From: Closterium sp. NIES-65
Lineage: Eukaryota; Streptophyta; Zygnematophyceae; Desmidiales; Closteriaceae
Direction of reading: 5' to 3'
DNA length: 64,000 bases
Assembly (NCBI GenBank): GCA_948144175.1
Contig: CANXME010000212.1
Location: 1-64,000 of the forward strand
In this document: positions 45,977 to 57,558 of the stretch, piece by piece
How the letters are laid out: each line of letters starts with the position of its first letter
Position numbering within the stretch: position 1 is the stretch's first letter
Program-made: the position numbers and the translations under genes
Notes under the pieces: model-generated
The model's input: the letters and a program-made list of their open reading frames with translations, nothing else
The model's database searches: none
Told to the model about the DNA's origin: nothing

Positions 45977-48089
45977 ATGAATACGATTAACAAGTTACGA
46001 GCACGCACTACAACGAAAAACGGTACTGCTTTTAAAAGACATGCTTTTACCGGGAACAGCAGTCGACTAAACACGATCCACTCTCGGCGGTCACCCGTTA
46101 AACCGTCCAACGGACGGATTGGTACTCATAGAAATAAAGCCGCGTGGAAATTTGATTTTAGCGGCGTCTGGGCGTTTCTGCAGTACCTGCTGTCGCTACT
46201 GGCGGGAAATTCCCCTCCGCCGCCGTTGCCGCTGGCCGCGCCGCGGCTCGTACTCCTGGCGAATAACTCGTTTGACGCGAAATGCCTCGACGGGAGGTAA
46301 GGCGGGAGACAAAAAGGGAGAAGGGGAGAGAAAATGAAGGGGGGTGGGGGGAGAGGGAGGCGAAGAGTGGGAGAGAGGGGGTGAGGGAGTGGAAAAAGCG
46401 GAGCAATTTGGTCCGCATTGACGGAAGATAGCTTGGGAAGTTATTTGTGAGAATTCTCAGAATCGACGCAATTCGGTCTTTGGACTCCCAAGATGGTGAA
46501 TGCTTCGACGGAAGGTAATGTGAAATAAGATTGGTGAAAACCAAACTTATTTCACAAGGTATTCGAGATACAAGGAGGAAGGGAAAGAGGGCGGGGAGAA
46601 GGGATGGGGGAGAGGAAGGAAGGAGGGGGAGGAAGTGGGACGGGGGGAAGGGGGGGGGGAGGAAAAGGGGCAGGGCAGTGCAGGGGAAGAAAGTGAAGCA
46701 AAGCAAATCGTTTTGCTGGGAGGAGTTTGTGCGAGGGGAAAAAGCAGGGAAAGAGTGGAGGCCAAGGCGGAAGGAAAGCAGGGGTCGTTGGCGGAACTCT
46801 GGAGCAGCCGCGTCGCGTTCTGCAGGCGAGTAATAGCTGTGGTGGGTGTGGAGAGATGGGGATGGGGAGCGCAGGGGATGGGGAGCGGAGGGATGGGGAG
46901 CGGAGGGATGGGGAGCGGAGGGATGGGGAGCGGAGGGATGGGGAGCGGAGAGATGGGGAGCGGAGGGATGGGGAGCGGAGGGATGGGGAGCGCAGGGATG
47001 GGGAGCGGAGGGATGGGGAGCGGAGGGATGGGGAGCGGAGGGATGGGGAGCGGAGGGATGGGGTGCGCAGGGATGGGGAGCGCAGGGATGGGGAGCGGAG
47101 GGATGGGGAGCGGAGGGGATGGGGAGCGGAGGGATGGGGAGCGGAGGGATGGGGAGCGGGGGAATGGGGAGCGGAGGGATGGGGAGCGGAGGGATGGGGA
47201 GCGGAGGGATGGGGAGCGGGGGGATGGGGAGCGGAGGGATGGGGAGCGGGGGAATGGGGAGCGGAGGGATGGGGAGCGGAGGGATGGGGAGCAGAGGGAT
47301 GGGGAGCGGGGGGATGGGGAGCGGAGGGATGGGGAGCGGGGGAATGGGGAGCGGAGGGATGGGGAGCGGGGGCGACTCGTTCTGCAGGCGACGCGAAGGA
47401 GGGGAGGGAGGAGGGAGGAGGGAGGAGGGAGGGAGGAGGTAGATACATCCTCAGTTGTAACTGACGTCTCAACATGCAAACGTCCATGTCTGCGGTGCAG
47501 CCCCAACTCCTCCCTCTCCTCTCTCCTCCCACCATATAAGCCGTGTGTGATAAGTCGATTTTTTAGTCGACTCAAAAATCGTCCACGGCGCAACCCCACC
47601 TCCTCCCTCTCCTCTCCCCTCCCAACGCCCCTCTCCCCTATTCTCACTCCTTTGTTCCCACTCACCTATTCCCTCTCCCCTATTCCCCCTCCCCTATTCT
47701 CTCTCCCCAGTTCCCCCTCCCCTCTTCCCTTCATTCTCACTAACCTCACTCCCCATCCACACCCCCCGTTCCCTTCCCAGCCCCCCAGGGTATTATTTCC
47801 GGGCGGGCACGGGCGGCGGCAAGAACATGTGGCTCATCTACCTGCCGGGCGGCGGGTGGTGTGGCACTGCCGCCCAGTGCGTGGCGAGGAGCAAGACGCT
47901 TTACGGGACCAGCACGCTGTATCCTACCGACCCTGAACCCAACGCGGTATGCCTCTCCCTCGCCTTTATAGCCCCCCCTCTTTCAATCTACCCTTCAATC
48001 CCCCCTCACCTCACTCAAGGCGCTTTACGGGACCAGCACGCTGTATCCTACCGACCCTATACAATAACGTGGAACACACTTAAATCGAG

Positions 48090-48156
<67 letters not shown>

Positions 48157-51100
48157 GACCCCCCCGGTACTTGTGGGGCCCGATGCGTACTTCGGTTCAG
48201 GATGACTCAGTGATACCACGCTTGAGCCTTTTCTTCTTCTGTTTTGAGAATTCTCAAAAGTCAGCGCTACCACGCTTGAGCCTTTTCTTCTTCTCCCCCC
48301 TCCCCGTCGCGTGTGATGAGTCTGTTTTTGAGTCGACTTCAAAACTTATCTTGTTCAGAATGACTCAGTGATGCCTCGTTTGAGCGTTTTGACTCAGTCG
48401 ACCCCCTACCCCTCCACCCTTCCCTCCCCGCCCTCCCCATTCCCCCGTTCCCCCCCTCCCCCATTCCCCCTCCCCCCTCCCCCGTGCAGGCTCTCCGTCC
48501 CCCTTTCAACGGCATTCTCAGCAGCAACAGCACCATCAACCCGCCTTTCTACAACTGGAACCTCGTTCGTCTCATCTACTGCGATGGTTGCGGCTACTCG
48601 GGCACGGCAGGGAGGCTTGAGGCTGACAGCAATGGCACGGTACTTTACCTGGATGGCAGGAACATCGTTCAAGCGGTGATAGAGGGTGAGTGAGCGGGGA
48701 AGGGACGGAACCTTTTTTGTCTCATATGGTCAGATGGTTTTGACTTTTGAGGCGCCTCAAGAGTGGGGAAGGAACCCTGTTTGCCTTGTATGGTCAGGTG
48801 GTTTTGGAGTGAGTGGTTATGAGGTGTGAGAGTGACAGGAGTGTGTGGGGCAGGATGAGAGTGGAAAAAGGAAGTATAAAATCTGCCCCATCACACGGAG
48901 TGTGTTTGCCTCATATCTCCTTTTGAGGCGCCTCAACAGTTGAGAATTCTCAAAAACCAACACGGAGTGTGTTTGCCTCATATCTCCTCACTCTGTAACC
49001 TCCTTCCCTGTGGGGCAGGAGGTTACAGTGTGTGGGGCAGGATGAGAGTATAAAACCTCCTCACTCTGTAACCTCCTTCCCTCTTCCCACCCCCGTCCCC
49101 CCTTTTTGTCTCTCTCCCTGTTGCTTGTTTCCACCTTTCCCCCTTGACCCACCGCCCAAAACGCAATCAGATCTGAAAGCTAAGGGGGGAATAACATCGG
49201 CAGCGCAGATTCTCCTGTCGGGCAGCTCAGCGGGCGGCCAAGCAGTCGTGTCTCTCTGCGATCGCATCGCTGCCGCCTTCCCCTGGGCGCCAACCAAATG
49301 CATCGCCGACGCTGGCTTCTTCATCGGTGAGTGCCTATTGGTGAATCTCTTCGCTCTCCTCTGCCCCACTCCCATCTCAGCCTTTCCTTGGGCGCCAACC
49401 AAATGCATCACCGACGCTGGCTTCTTTATCGGTGAGCCTGCTGTTTTCACTGCCGGGTTTTTATTTCTACTACTACTGTTATTTTTACCATAATAATTAT
49501 TATTAGTGTTGTTTATTACAACTACTACTAGTAGTATTTCTATTATTATTACTACTACTAACAATATTAATGCTCAGATAAATATATGTTTCTGCACAGT
49601 GTTTGCGAAGCTACCGCTACAACGAGCATCCGTTGAACGTACCTGTTTCAGACTCCAAGGGCCGAGTGGGTGGGTTCACGTGGTGCAACGATTCTCCTTC
49701 CTCCTTTTTCCCTTCCCACTTGCTCCAACCCCCCCCCTCCCTGCACTTCCCTGTCAGACTCCAAGGATAGATGTCAGAATGTAATTGTATACATTACTAT
49801 AACTGCCTGTAGTGTAGACCTAGTGTAGTTATATCGCTTTCATGTTAAGTGGTGCACCCTTTTCCTTCACTATAACTTTTACAACTTTCTATAGTGAAAC
49901 CCTCATTCTCTCGATTTCATTCTCCTTTCCACTTGCTCGATACTCAACTCACTCGATCTAACTAGCTATGGCTCCCAAGCCTAGCTAAGAACTTTGATAT
50001 GTTATCAGAGTGACCAAGGTCCTGACCTGTGGGCCCACCCTAAAGCTTCCGCTGCTAATCTGTGTTCGGCACGCCTCGTGACGTGCCCCTGGCCCTACGG
50101 CCCCGTCGCCTACCTACGGCCCTACGGCCCCGTCGCCTACCTGCGGCCCTACGGCCCCGTCGCCTACCTGCGGCCCTACGGCCCCGGCCCCGTCGCCTAC
50201 CTGTGGCCCTACGGCCCCGTCGCCTCCCTACGGCCCCGTCGCCTACCTGCGGCCCTACGGCCCCGTCGCCTACCCGCACGCGGCCCCCTCAGGTCGCCTC
50301 GACAGGTGACGGGAGGGGCGACCTGGAAGGCGTGGGCAGGCGTCGCCCCCTCTGCCGCCTGCTTTGGCGCCCGGGGAGGCCGTGCGTCGGCCCCCCCGCC
50401 CCCCCCCCCCCCCCCTTCCCCCTTCTCCTTCGTCTCCCTGCAGCTGCAAGGGGGAGGGTCTGGGGGTGGCGGGTGTGGGGGTGTTGTGCTTCCCTTCCCC
50501 TCCTCCTCCTTTCGTTCCCTCTGCTGCAGCTGCTGCTGGGGGGGAGGGTGTGAGGGTGTGATAATAGAGTCGGCGGTGGGTACACATGGTGCAACGCTGT
50601 GAAGAGCATTGTGCCGTGAAGAGCATTGTGCCGTGAAGAGCATTGTGCCGTGAAGAGCATTGTGCCGTGAAGAGCATTGTGCCGTGAAGAGCATTGTGCC
50701 GTGAAGAGCATTGTGCCGTGCCGAGCAGACCTTCCCTCGTTTCAAGCTGGTTGTTGAGAAATCTCAACAACCAGACCTTCCCTTGTTTCGCCCTCCCCCA
50801 ACCTTTTCAGACTCCAAAGACCGAGTGGGTGGGTACACATGGCGCAACACTGTGAAGGATGTTGTTGCTCTGCACAAGCCGAGCTGGCCAATTTGCCAAG
50901 ATGGTGAGATGAGAAAGGGGGAGAAGGGGCGAGAAGGGGCGAGAAGGGGAGAGAAGGTGGGGAGAAGGTGGGGAGAAAGAGAAGTGGGAGGGGGGAAGGA
51001 GTAGGAGACTAGCATTGTTGCTCTGCACAAGCCGAGCTGGCTGGCTTTCCAAGATGGTGAGATGCGATGCATTGCTTTAAGACATGCATGGATAGCGCTT

Positions 51101-52388
51101 ACATTGTTCATACGCTGTGAAGTGTGCGCTGCGGCTTTGCACAAGCCCAACTGGCCTGCCTGCCAAGACAGTGAGATGCGTGTAAAGTGGTTGCATGGTT
51201 ACCACACGGTGCAACGCTGTGAAGTGCACTGCGGCTTTGCACAATCCCAACTGGCATGCTTATATGCGAATGGGGGAGAAGGGGAGGGGGAGGGGAGGAA
51301 GGAGGGAGAGGGTGAAAGAGGCAAAGGGGTTGTCAACCCCTTACTGTGTTCGACGCAGGCAAAGAACTGACAAGCTTTCTTTGCCCTATGGCTTACTGCC
51401 CTCTGGCTTACTGTGTTCAACACAGGTTGGGGCCTGCCCAGGCCCCTAGATTTCAGCCTTTTTCAGCCTACCCCAAAACCAATCTAGGGGCCTGCCTCTA
51501 AGGGGTGTCAATGCTGGCACAGCAAGTGCCCATGCGGCGCAACGCTGTGATTTTTTTAGAATTCTCAAAAACTCCCTGCAAGGGGTGTTGATGCTGGCAC
51601 AGCAAGTGCGCACGCGGCGCAACGCCTTTTGAGGCGCCTCAAAAGCCTTTTGTGGCGCCTCTAAGGGGTGTCGATGCTGGCACAGCAAGTGCCCACGCGG
51701 CGCAACGCTGTGAATGGCGTGAAGGCTTTGCAATCAACCTCTCCCTCGTCTGGGTGTCTATCTGGAGAAGTTTCAAAAGCCAACCACCCCGTTCTCTCCG
51801 TCACACCGTTTCTCTGGAGACCTGCTGTCCCTCGTTCTCCCACGTCTCTTTATGCAACACCCAATCCCCTCGTCCTCCCTCTCTTCCCAACCCTTATTCC
51901 TCTTTTCCCCCGCAGCTCTACCAGAGGCCGACCAATGGAAATGCTTCTTCCCACAGTACACTCTACAAGATGTAACAACCCCCATATTTATTTTCCACAC
52001 GTTTTTCGACATTATAGCCTCCCAGATCGGCGGGCTCCTACCGTGGAACAATAAGTATGCATTGGCATGCTTAGGTGAAATTATGCGGATAAGGGATGTA
52101 ACAGGGATTATACAGAGAAAGGAGTGGAGCAAGATACAGTGGTGGACGAAGTACTGTACAGCCGGGGAGCGAGACGCGTTGTTTGTTGCTGCGTCTGTTC
52201 TTAATGACGAGTTGGAGAGCTTTATAGAAAGCAGGGATACTGTGGTTGCGTTTGTGCCAGCAGGAGCTGGACATTCAGTATTATATTCTAACACTTGGAT
52301 GAATCCTTGGATTCGGGGAATGTCTGTAGGGTCCCAAATAGTAGAGTGGTTGGCTGGTAGAACAACTAATAGATTTGTCCATATGTAG
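45977..52388 (+). CDS. PAE-B: pectin acetylesterase (Notum family)
   Basis: Six exons with matching phases and GT-AG borders: 45977-46296, 47781-47946, 48490-48685, 49171-49326, 50811-50903 and 51916-52388, together 467 codons plus stop. Motifs in order are KCLDG then SPPGYYF, IYLPGGGWCGTAAQC, NGILSSNSTINPPFYNWN, RLIYCDG, SGSSAGGQ with the catalytic Ser, PTKCIADAGFF, SKDRVGGYTWRNTV, KCFFPQY, FHTFFDIIASQ (likely catalytic Asp) and AGAGHSVLYSN (likely catalytic His). These follow the plant PAE/Notum pattern of enzymes that remove acetyl groups from wall pectin. The N-terminus (FLQYLLSLLAG then PPPP) may be a signal or signal-anchor, but ATG 45977 leaves an unusually long basic lead; a later start is possible. 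It ends in TAG. Its introns are full of exon fragments and simple repeats. Confidence 0.85.
46855..47375. repeat. 15-bp G-rich minisatellite in PAE-B intron 1
   Basis: About 33 copies of GGATGGGGAGCGGAG with point variants (GCGCAG, GCGGGG). The complementary strand gives a long artefactual Ser/Pro/Leu frame. Confidence 0.95.
48018..48061 (+). repeat. Partial copy of PAE-B exon 2
   Basis: GCGCTTTACGGGACCAGCAC followed by GCTGTATCCTACCGACCCT repeats the 3' end of exon 2 (about 47899-47935), just downstream of that exon. Confidence 0.88.
48091..48155. repeat. (TG)n microsatellite
   Basis: About 32 TG dinucleotides in intron 2 of PAE-B. Confidence 0.97.
49381..49431 (+). other. Extra in-frame exon cassette (copy of exon 4 end)
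   Basis: 51 bp between a TCTCAG acceptor and a GTGAGC donor, encoding FPWAPTKCITDAGFFI. It duplicates the end of exon 4 with four or five differences. Its length is a multiple of three and both borders are phase 1, so it could be included after exon 4 without breaking frame, repeating a 17-residue block next to the active-site region. Confidence 0.78.
49772..50563 (+). mobile_element. Insertion resembling the 5' end of a copia element
   Basis: Flanked by a 5-bp direct repeat ATAGA (49767-49771 and 50564-50568) inside an exon 5 copy. It starts TGTCAGAATG and has an LTR-like AT-rich stretch. A primer-site-like TGTTATCAGAGTGACC follows at about 50000. After that comes a GC-rich leader of CTACGGCCCCGTCGCCTACC repeats (about 50090-50285) like the leaders of E2 and O. 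No coding or 3' LTR is seen, so it is a truncated or non-autonomous copy. Confidence 0.68.
50600..50718. repeat. 17-bp tandem repeat, seven copies
   Basis: TGAAGAGCATTGTGCCG repeated seven times, expanded from the GCTGTGAAGAGCATTGTG end of a partial exon 5 copy. Confidence 0.95.
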
Positions 52389-53468
52389 CCAATGGATAGG
52401 TACCATAGTTGTAAAGTAATGTTATACCGCAGAGCATGCCTGCATGTTACTCAAAATCTTGGTGACGGTTGATCGCAGGGTGATGCACAGGAAATGATTT
52501 GTGTAACAAAAAATTGTTTTCCTTACGTCGCGCCCAATCCTTACTGCGTACATGACTGTTCCCGCCAACTGCACCCTGCAGTAAAATGTTACCACTCTTG
52601 ACACTCGCCTCGACCACTATTCCCGCCGCTGTTCACATCGCGACCCAACCACACGGTTCGGTTGGCAGGCCGGGCCATCGTAAGAGCGAGTGCACAGAGG
52701 AGCTAAGGCGTCGTGAAGCAGAGCAGGGAAGGGAGTTAGGAAAGCAGAGAAACGCCAGCAGTTAGAAGAGTACGTGCGAGACCTTCATAAGTCAAGAATT
52801 TTACCCAGATTTTAGGTTTGAACGCTGAATTTTAGGGTGTTTGTATGACCCGAGGTTGATCAACAAGAGTAAATTTTTATCCTTCCTTTGATGCTTCAGC
52901 TTGTGTTTGCGTACTTAACCTTTACCTGAGGGCCCTGATCCAAATCCAATTGTAGCGAGTCCATCCTTGTTGGCGAAAATGCCTAGATTCATGGAATCTG
53001 GCACGCCAAAAACTTTCCGCCGTCACCGTCAATCACAGGACCCTGCATCTTTATTGTACCTGATGTCGCACCTGACTTGATGTGTTGTCGCCATCAACAT
53101 TCAAGCTGGCAAGGGATTGGACAGTTTCGGGTAAACAGACGCCGTACCCAATCACGCGCCCAAGACTGGCATGGCAAGATTAAACTGCATCACGGTCGTA
53201 AACCATGTCGCAGTGGAAACGTGCCAGAAACAGGGGCACATTCGTTTTGGTGGATGGCCCATCGAGGACCATCCCTCCCTTGCCTGCATGGCGGGGTGGG
53301 TGGGGTGCCCCTCCCTTTCAAATCAATCAATAGCAAAGTGGGGTGGGGTGTGTCCCTCCCTTCCTTTCTCATCTCCTTCTCCTCTTTCTTGCAATGCGGG
53401 AGCTTCAATTTTCTTTCCGTTTTCTCGGCTGACTCTCCCATCAGTCTCCTCTCGACCTTTCTGCCGCC
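52389..53468. other. Intergenic region downstream of PAE-B
   Basis: No gene, RNA or repeat recognised over about 1.1 kb. Short frames here lack any recognisable motif. Confidence 0.5.
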
Positions 53469-55065
53469 ATGGCTGCACCCGTTGATGGAGATGCTGCTGA
53501 CGATAAGCTTGACGACATCGAGCTCGAGATAGCACACACGGTCTAGACCTATTGCTGTGTTCGCTGTCGAAAACAAACACTACAGCGCGTAGCAAGAATC
53601 AAGCTGTTATATCAACAATAGCTATTCCTGCCGTAACTTCCGCCCCGCCATTAGCGACCCAGTCAGAGATAGACCGACCCCGCCCACTACTGAATCTGTA
53701 CCGATGATAGTACAGATTTCTCCGTCAACACCAACAGAGCAGTCCCCAGCTTTACGCCTCGTTCCTCCGCCATTTCAACCACCAGCTCCTGTGGAGGCGT
53801 CCCCGAAATCTCACCCCGTTCCACTAGCGTCTCAACCAGCATCTCCTGACGTGGCGTCCCCGACTTCACGCATCGTTCCACTGACGTCTCAACCACCAGG
53901 AGCTGCCTCGGTGCCCCTAGCTTCTCGTCTCGTACAGTTAAGGCTCAACTGAATCCGCCCCCAATCAACGCCTCCAACAGTACCCACCGGCATCCCGCTT
54001 CCACCTGTACCTGAAGCTGCTGCCTCGAATTAGCAGTCTGCATCGAACGAGAAGCTATACACCCTTGCTCTTGAAAGATTCAAAATCCAGTGGCAAGGTC
54101 GATTTGCATGGTTACAACTTGTAAAAGCAAAAGTGGTCTCCCTGCTTTCATGTGCTCAGTGTGCCTGGAACATGCAGGAATGGCGGGCAAGACCGGGAGG
54201 GGCAGCCAAGGAGCAGTCGACGTTTGAAGCAAGCCTTTACGCTCGCTGGGACGAACAAGCACAAGCTGGCGATCCAACGGCGGGATGCGCTTGTTGGAGC
54301 GACGAGGTTGCCGCGGATTGACAAGCATCCGCTCGTGCAAGACGGCGAGAAGACAAGAAAACTCTGCCAATTTCATTTTGTCAGTCCTATTTCGTTTTGT
54401 ATAGTATTTAAACACCTGCTAATTTCTACTTCACTGCTTGTATGTCCGGTACAGATTTGGCGAGAAGACTCAAGCTACAGCAACGTGGCTGCAGACAAAC
54501 GAGATTCGAGAAGATTCTTGCCAAGCCCTACATCGGAATATCGTGTGATGAGAGCACCTATTGCTTCAGAGGCCAGCGCCTTATTCTTTTCGTCACGTTC
54601 ATCCGTGACTCACGCCTCGTCACCGAGTTCATGGTGCTCCTGACCGTCGACAAGGTGGATGCAGCGCCATTGCAGTTGCTGCTGTCCCACTTGCAGGCGT
54701 GTGGCATGGACATACGGCGCATCGTGGGCATCAGCACAGATGGTGCGTCTGTGATGATGGGCCCAAAGTCGGGCTTGGAGGCATGGCTGCATCTTTGCAA
54801 TTCTCATCTGGTCTCATGTCATTGCAATGCCCACCGGCAAGTGGAAATCGCTCTTTGCCAAAGTGATTTTGGTTATTTTTTTATGATTATTAATATACTT
54901 TGTCATTGTGTGTGTTTTTTGCAGGGAGGCTCTTGCTGCAAAGGATGCAGAAGAGAGCTTGTCCGTCTTCGACATGATTGATAGCACCATCCGTGTTATC
55001 ACAGAGCACCTGGGCCATTGCGGTCCATGGCATCTGTGTTTCATGGACCTCCAAGAGGTTTTCAC
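53469..55065 (+). pseudogene. hAT-like (ZNF862/DUF4371-type) transposase remnant
   Basis: A short start (MAAPVDGDAADDKLDDIE) at 53469 ends at a TAG. A Pro/Ser/Val-rich region with internal repeats follows (about 53700-53950), then a zinc-finger-like part with CAQC and NKHKLAIQRRDAL in different frames. The clearest part is 54457-54850: GISCDESTYCF, RLILFVTFI, GISTDGASVMMGPKSGLEAW and LVSCHCNAHR. These resemble the catalytic region of hAT transposases related to ZNF862. An intron (about 54864-54924) is followed by LAAKDAEESLSVFDMID and CFMDLQE, after which the sequence is replaced by a Harbinger transposase. Confidence 0.55.
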
Positions 55066-55118
55066 TTAAACCTTCACAAAAGTTATCAAGGAAGGAACGG
55101 CTGCTAGACTTCACCCCT

Positions 55119-56135
55119 ATGCACTTCTATGCAACCTTGCGTGTGGACGAGGCAATCTACGGCTTCTTGGTTCGAACATATGCAAGAGACTTTGAATGCA
55201 GGGGTCTATATGGGCTAAACCTCCGACTCTGCATTACTATTGTGCTAACGCGCTTTGGTGGTGGTTTAACCTACCGCCAACTCAAGATGATGTTCAGCTT
55301 GTCCCATACCCATGTTCGTCATATTGTTCGTGATTACATCCGTTTTAGCAAGGAATTTTTCACGCCAGAGAAGGTTACTTCGCCGGAGAAGGTTACTTGG
55401 CCAGACGAGGAAGAGTTTGCCATGTTTGAATATTATTTTCTTTGGACAAGCAGGACTTTAGGGATCTTCGGAGATTTGGATGGCACATACATTCCCACTC
55501 GCGGGTGGGGTGTTCATAAGAAAGACTGAAAAAACAGAAAAGGTTTCCACTTCGTTATCCTACAGCTAATAGTCGACAGCACCGGAATCATATGGGATTT
55601 CAACGTGGGATGGCCCGGTCAGGTAAACGATGCACGGGATTTGCAAACTCTAAGGCTAGCACACACATTGATTGGCGATTACTGCCTAGTTAGTGATGCT
55701 GCCTACGGCCTAGAGAAAAGCACGTACGTCCCGTTCCGCACGTCCCCGGGACGCCTCTTGCCTGATGCCCAGGCCGTCTGGAACAAGTAGCAATCACGCG
55801 CTCGTATGATCGTCGAGCAAGCGAATGGCCGCATGAAGACGAAGTGGCGCATCCTTGATACCCGCATGGAGTGCCACAGGCGCAACGTTCAGGACACTAT
55901 GGCGGCGGTTGTCACACTACACAACACTGAAATTCTGATCGGGAGACACCCTCGCATTAAGCCTCCCCGTCCTCGCAGCCGCTGGTGGCTCGACGGGCCA
56001 GCCGCCATGCTCACGCGCACGGGCGAAGAGATCGAGTACTTCACTCCGGCTTATCGTCAGAATCGTCTGACTGCTTTCCTATACGCTTTGTGGCGTCTGG
56101 ATCATCCGTATCAGGCACGTCCGCAGGTCGGGTAA
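55119..56135 (+). pseudogene. PIF/Harbinger transposase with two in-frame stops
   Basis: A single frame of about 338 codons, broken only by TGA 55527-55529 and TAG 55788-55790. It has the DDE_Tnp_4 layout. A helical N-terminal part (LTRFGGGLTYRQLKMMFSLS) comes first. Then come FGDLDGTYIP (first Asp), KNRKGFHFVILQLIVDSTG, VGWPGQVNDARD, LVSDAAYGL (second Asp), VPFRTSPG and MIVEQANGRMKTKWRIL (Glu). The length is short for the family. It appears inserted in or joined to the hAT remnant. Terminal inverted repeats were not found by eye. Confidence 0.78.
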
Positions 56136-56565
56136 GTTCAAAGAATTCGCGGATGCCCGTCTGAATCACTTGGGTTAGATTGTCACTCATGTGATCACAT
56201 ACTGCAAAGAGAAGAGACCTGCGTGAACCACCAGTACTATCCTCATTGTCATTTTCCCCCCTCCCCAACTCTTGCCCAGACGCGGATCTCGCCTAGTCAG
56301 GAATGGGGATGGGGCACATTGAAACACATGAATGCGTACGGAGTGATTGTGGCGTCAGAGTGGCGAGCCCGCAAAGACCGGTTTCCGCACGAGTCGAAGT
56401 AGGGCTCTGGGGACCTGAAGAACAACGTGGTGGTGTGCCCTCCAGTTGCACACAATTGCCAAAACTTGCCTCACGATTACACATCGTTCGAGGAAGTGGT
56501 GTGCTCGGTGCAATGCCGCCCATTATGGTGTCGCTCTTGCTTCCTGCAATGTGCAACACAGTTTG

Positions 56566-57291
56566 TTATTGGCTGCATTGTGTATTCCAATCCATTTGAT
56601 GTAGGATAAAAATAAGTAACGGCTGGACCATGAGCTCATTCTTGTTTGAGGGTTGTGTCTGGCGCGCTCTCAGCCGTTGTCTCTGGCTGCGCCGATTCAC
56701 TTGTCCTAAAAAGCTCATGGAACATATCATACCAGGTCGGGATACTTTAATGCGCTCCCGCCAAGACTTGTTTATCATTCGCTTCCACTTATAGGAGGCT
56801 TGCATGCAACGGAGCTTTGCGCGGATGCCTTGATGCTTGTGGCGCCGCTCTGGATAGCGAGATACGAGCTTCTTCTAGAGGGCCGCGTCTTGACTCTAGC
56901 CCTGGCAGCCACGCATGTTCTTCATCAGTTTCTTGAGGTCATACCTTACCTTCGCGAGCTGAAAGTCTTCAGTTTAGGTCCATCGTGGCTTCACGCTCCT
57001 CTCCCCACCGCCAGAGGTCTTGCTAGTATCACGGGTGCCGGAGTTTGAAGTCTCGACTTCTATATCGTCCGTGGAGTCGTTATCATCGTCGTCAGCGTGC
57101 CACTCATCTGGCGCCTCCGCGCCGACGCCGTAATCGTTGGTTGCATTATACGACGCACAAGGATCAGGAAACTGAGATGCAAACCACTTTGGTGGACTAA
57201 GGTGGGGGTTCGTATGAGTTCTAGTTTTGATACCACGACTGCTAGGAGCGACAATAGTTGAACCGCGGCATCTCACGGGCGTGCAGGTCAA
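56566..57291 (-). pseudogene. Possible Myb/SANT-like second protein of the Harbinger element
   Basis: Minus-strand fragments in different frames. One is an acidic part (PDEWHADDDDNDSTDDIEVE). The other is a basic helical part (MQASYKWKRMINKSWRERIK) recalling the DNA-binding companion protein of PIF/Harbinger transposons, which is usually encoded divergently or convergently with the transposase. Frames are broken and similarity is weak; it could be unrelated. Confidence 0.3.
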
Positions 57292-57558
57292 GGGGCCAGA
57301 TGGGCGAGAAGGATCACCTAGAGTACTGGTGATGGGACACCCGTCTGCGACACTTTGGTGCCTTGCGTCCGAATGTCCTGGTTGTTCAAAGCAGAAGCAT
57401 CGTCGTTGTGTTGGTCACCGTTGGAAACATCAGCTATAGCTTTTCCTTCTTCGGAAGAGGAAGTCATGTTTGTAGTACTACATATTCTGCATGCGTGGTA
57501 TGCATGAGTTTATACGAATGCATTGGGAGTGGTCCATGTTGGTAGTAGTCAAGGAATT

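Larger units (their letters stand above)
49651..51760 (+). repeat. Array of partial copies of PAE-B exon 5
   Basis: Besides the real exon 5 (50811-50903), fragments occur at several places. Near 49651 is CAG then ACTCCAAGGGCCGAGTGGG. At 49757-49771 joined to 50564-50610 is a copy split by an insertion. At about 51005-51058 is the 3' half with its GTGAG donor. Others lie at about 51112-51172 and 51197-51260, with short pieces at about 51536, 51615 and 51697-51750. All share GCAACGCTGTGAAG or GCTTTGCACAAGCCCAACTG blocks. Confidence 0.8.

Noticed and set aside
46547..47665. Long Ser/Pro/Leu-rich frames on the minus strand and Gly/Glu/Arg frames on the plus strand
   Set aside because: They come from a 15-bp minisatellite in PAE-B intron 1.
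52386..52388. Nuclear reassignment of TAG to an amino acid
   Set aside because: PAE-B and the pogo transposase end naturally at TAG, and PAE-A ends at the homologous TAG. This argues against a general code change, although element-specific readthrough remains possible.
56303..56599. Coding gene between the Harbinger transposase and E5 on the plus strand
   Set aside because: Short frames without motifs, overlapping a better minus-strand candidate.
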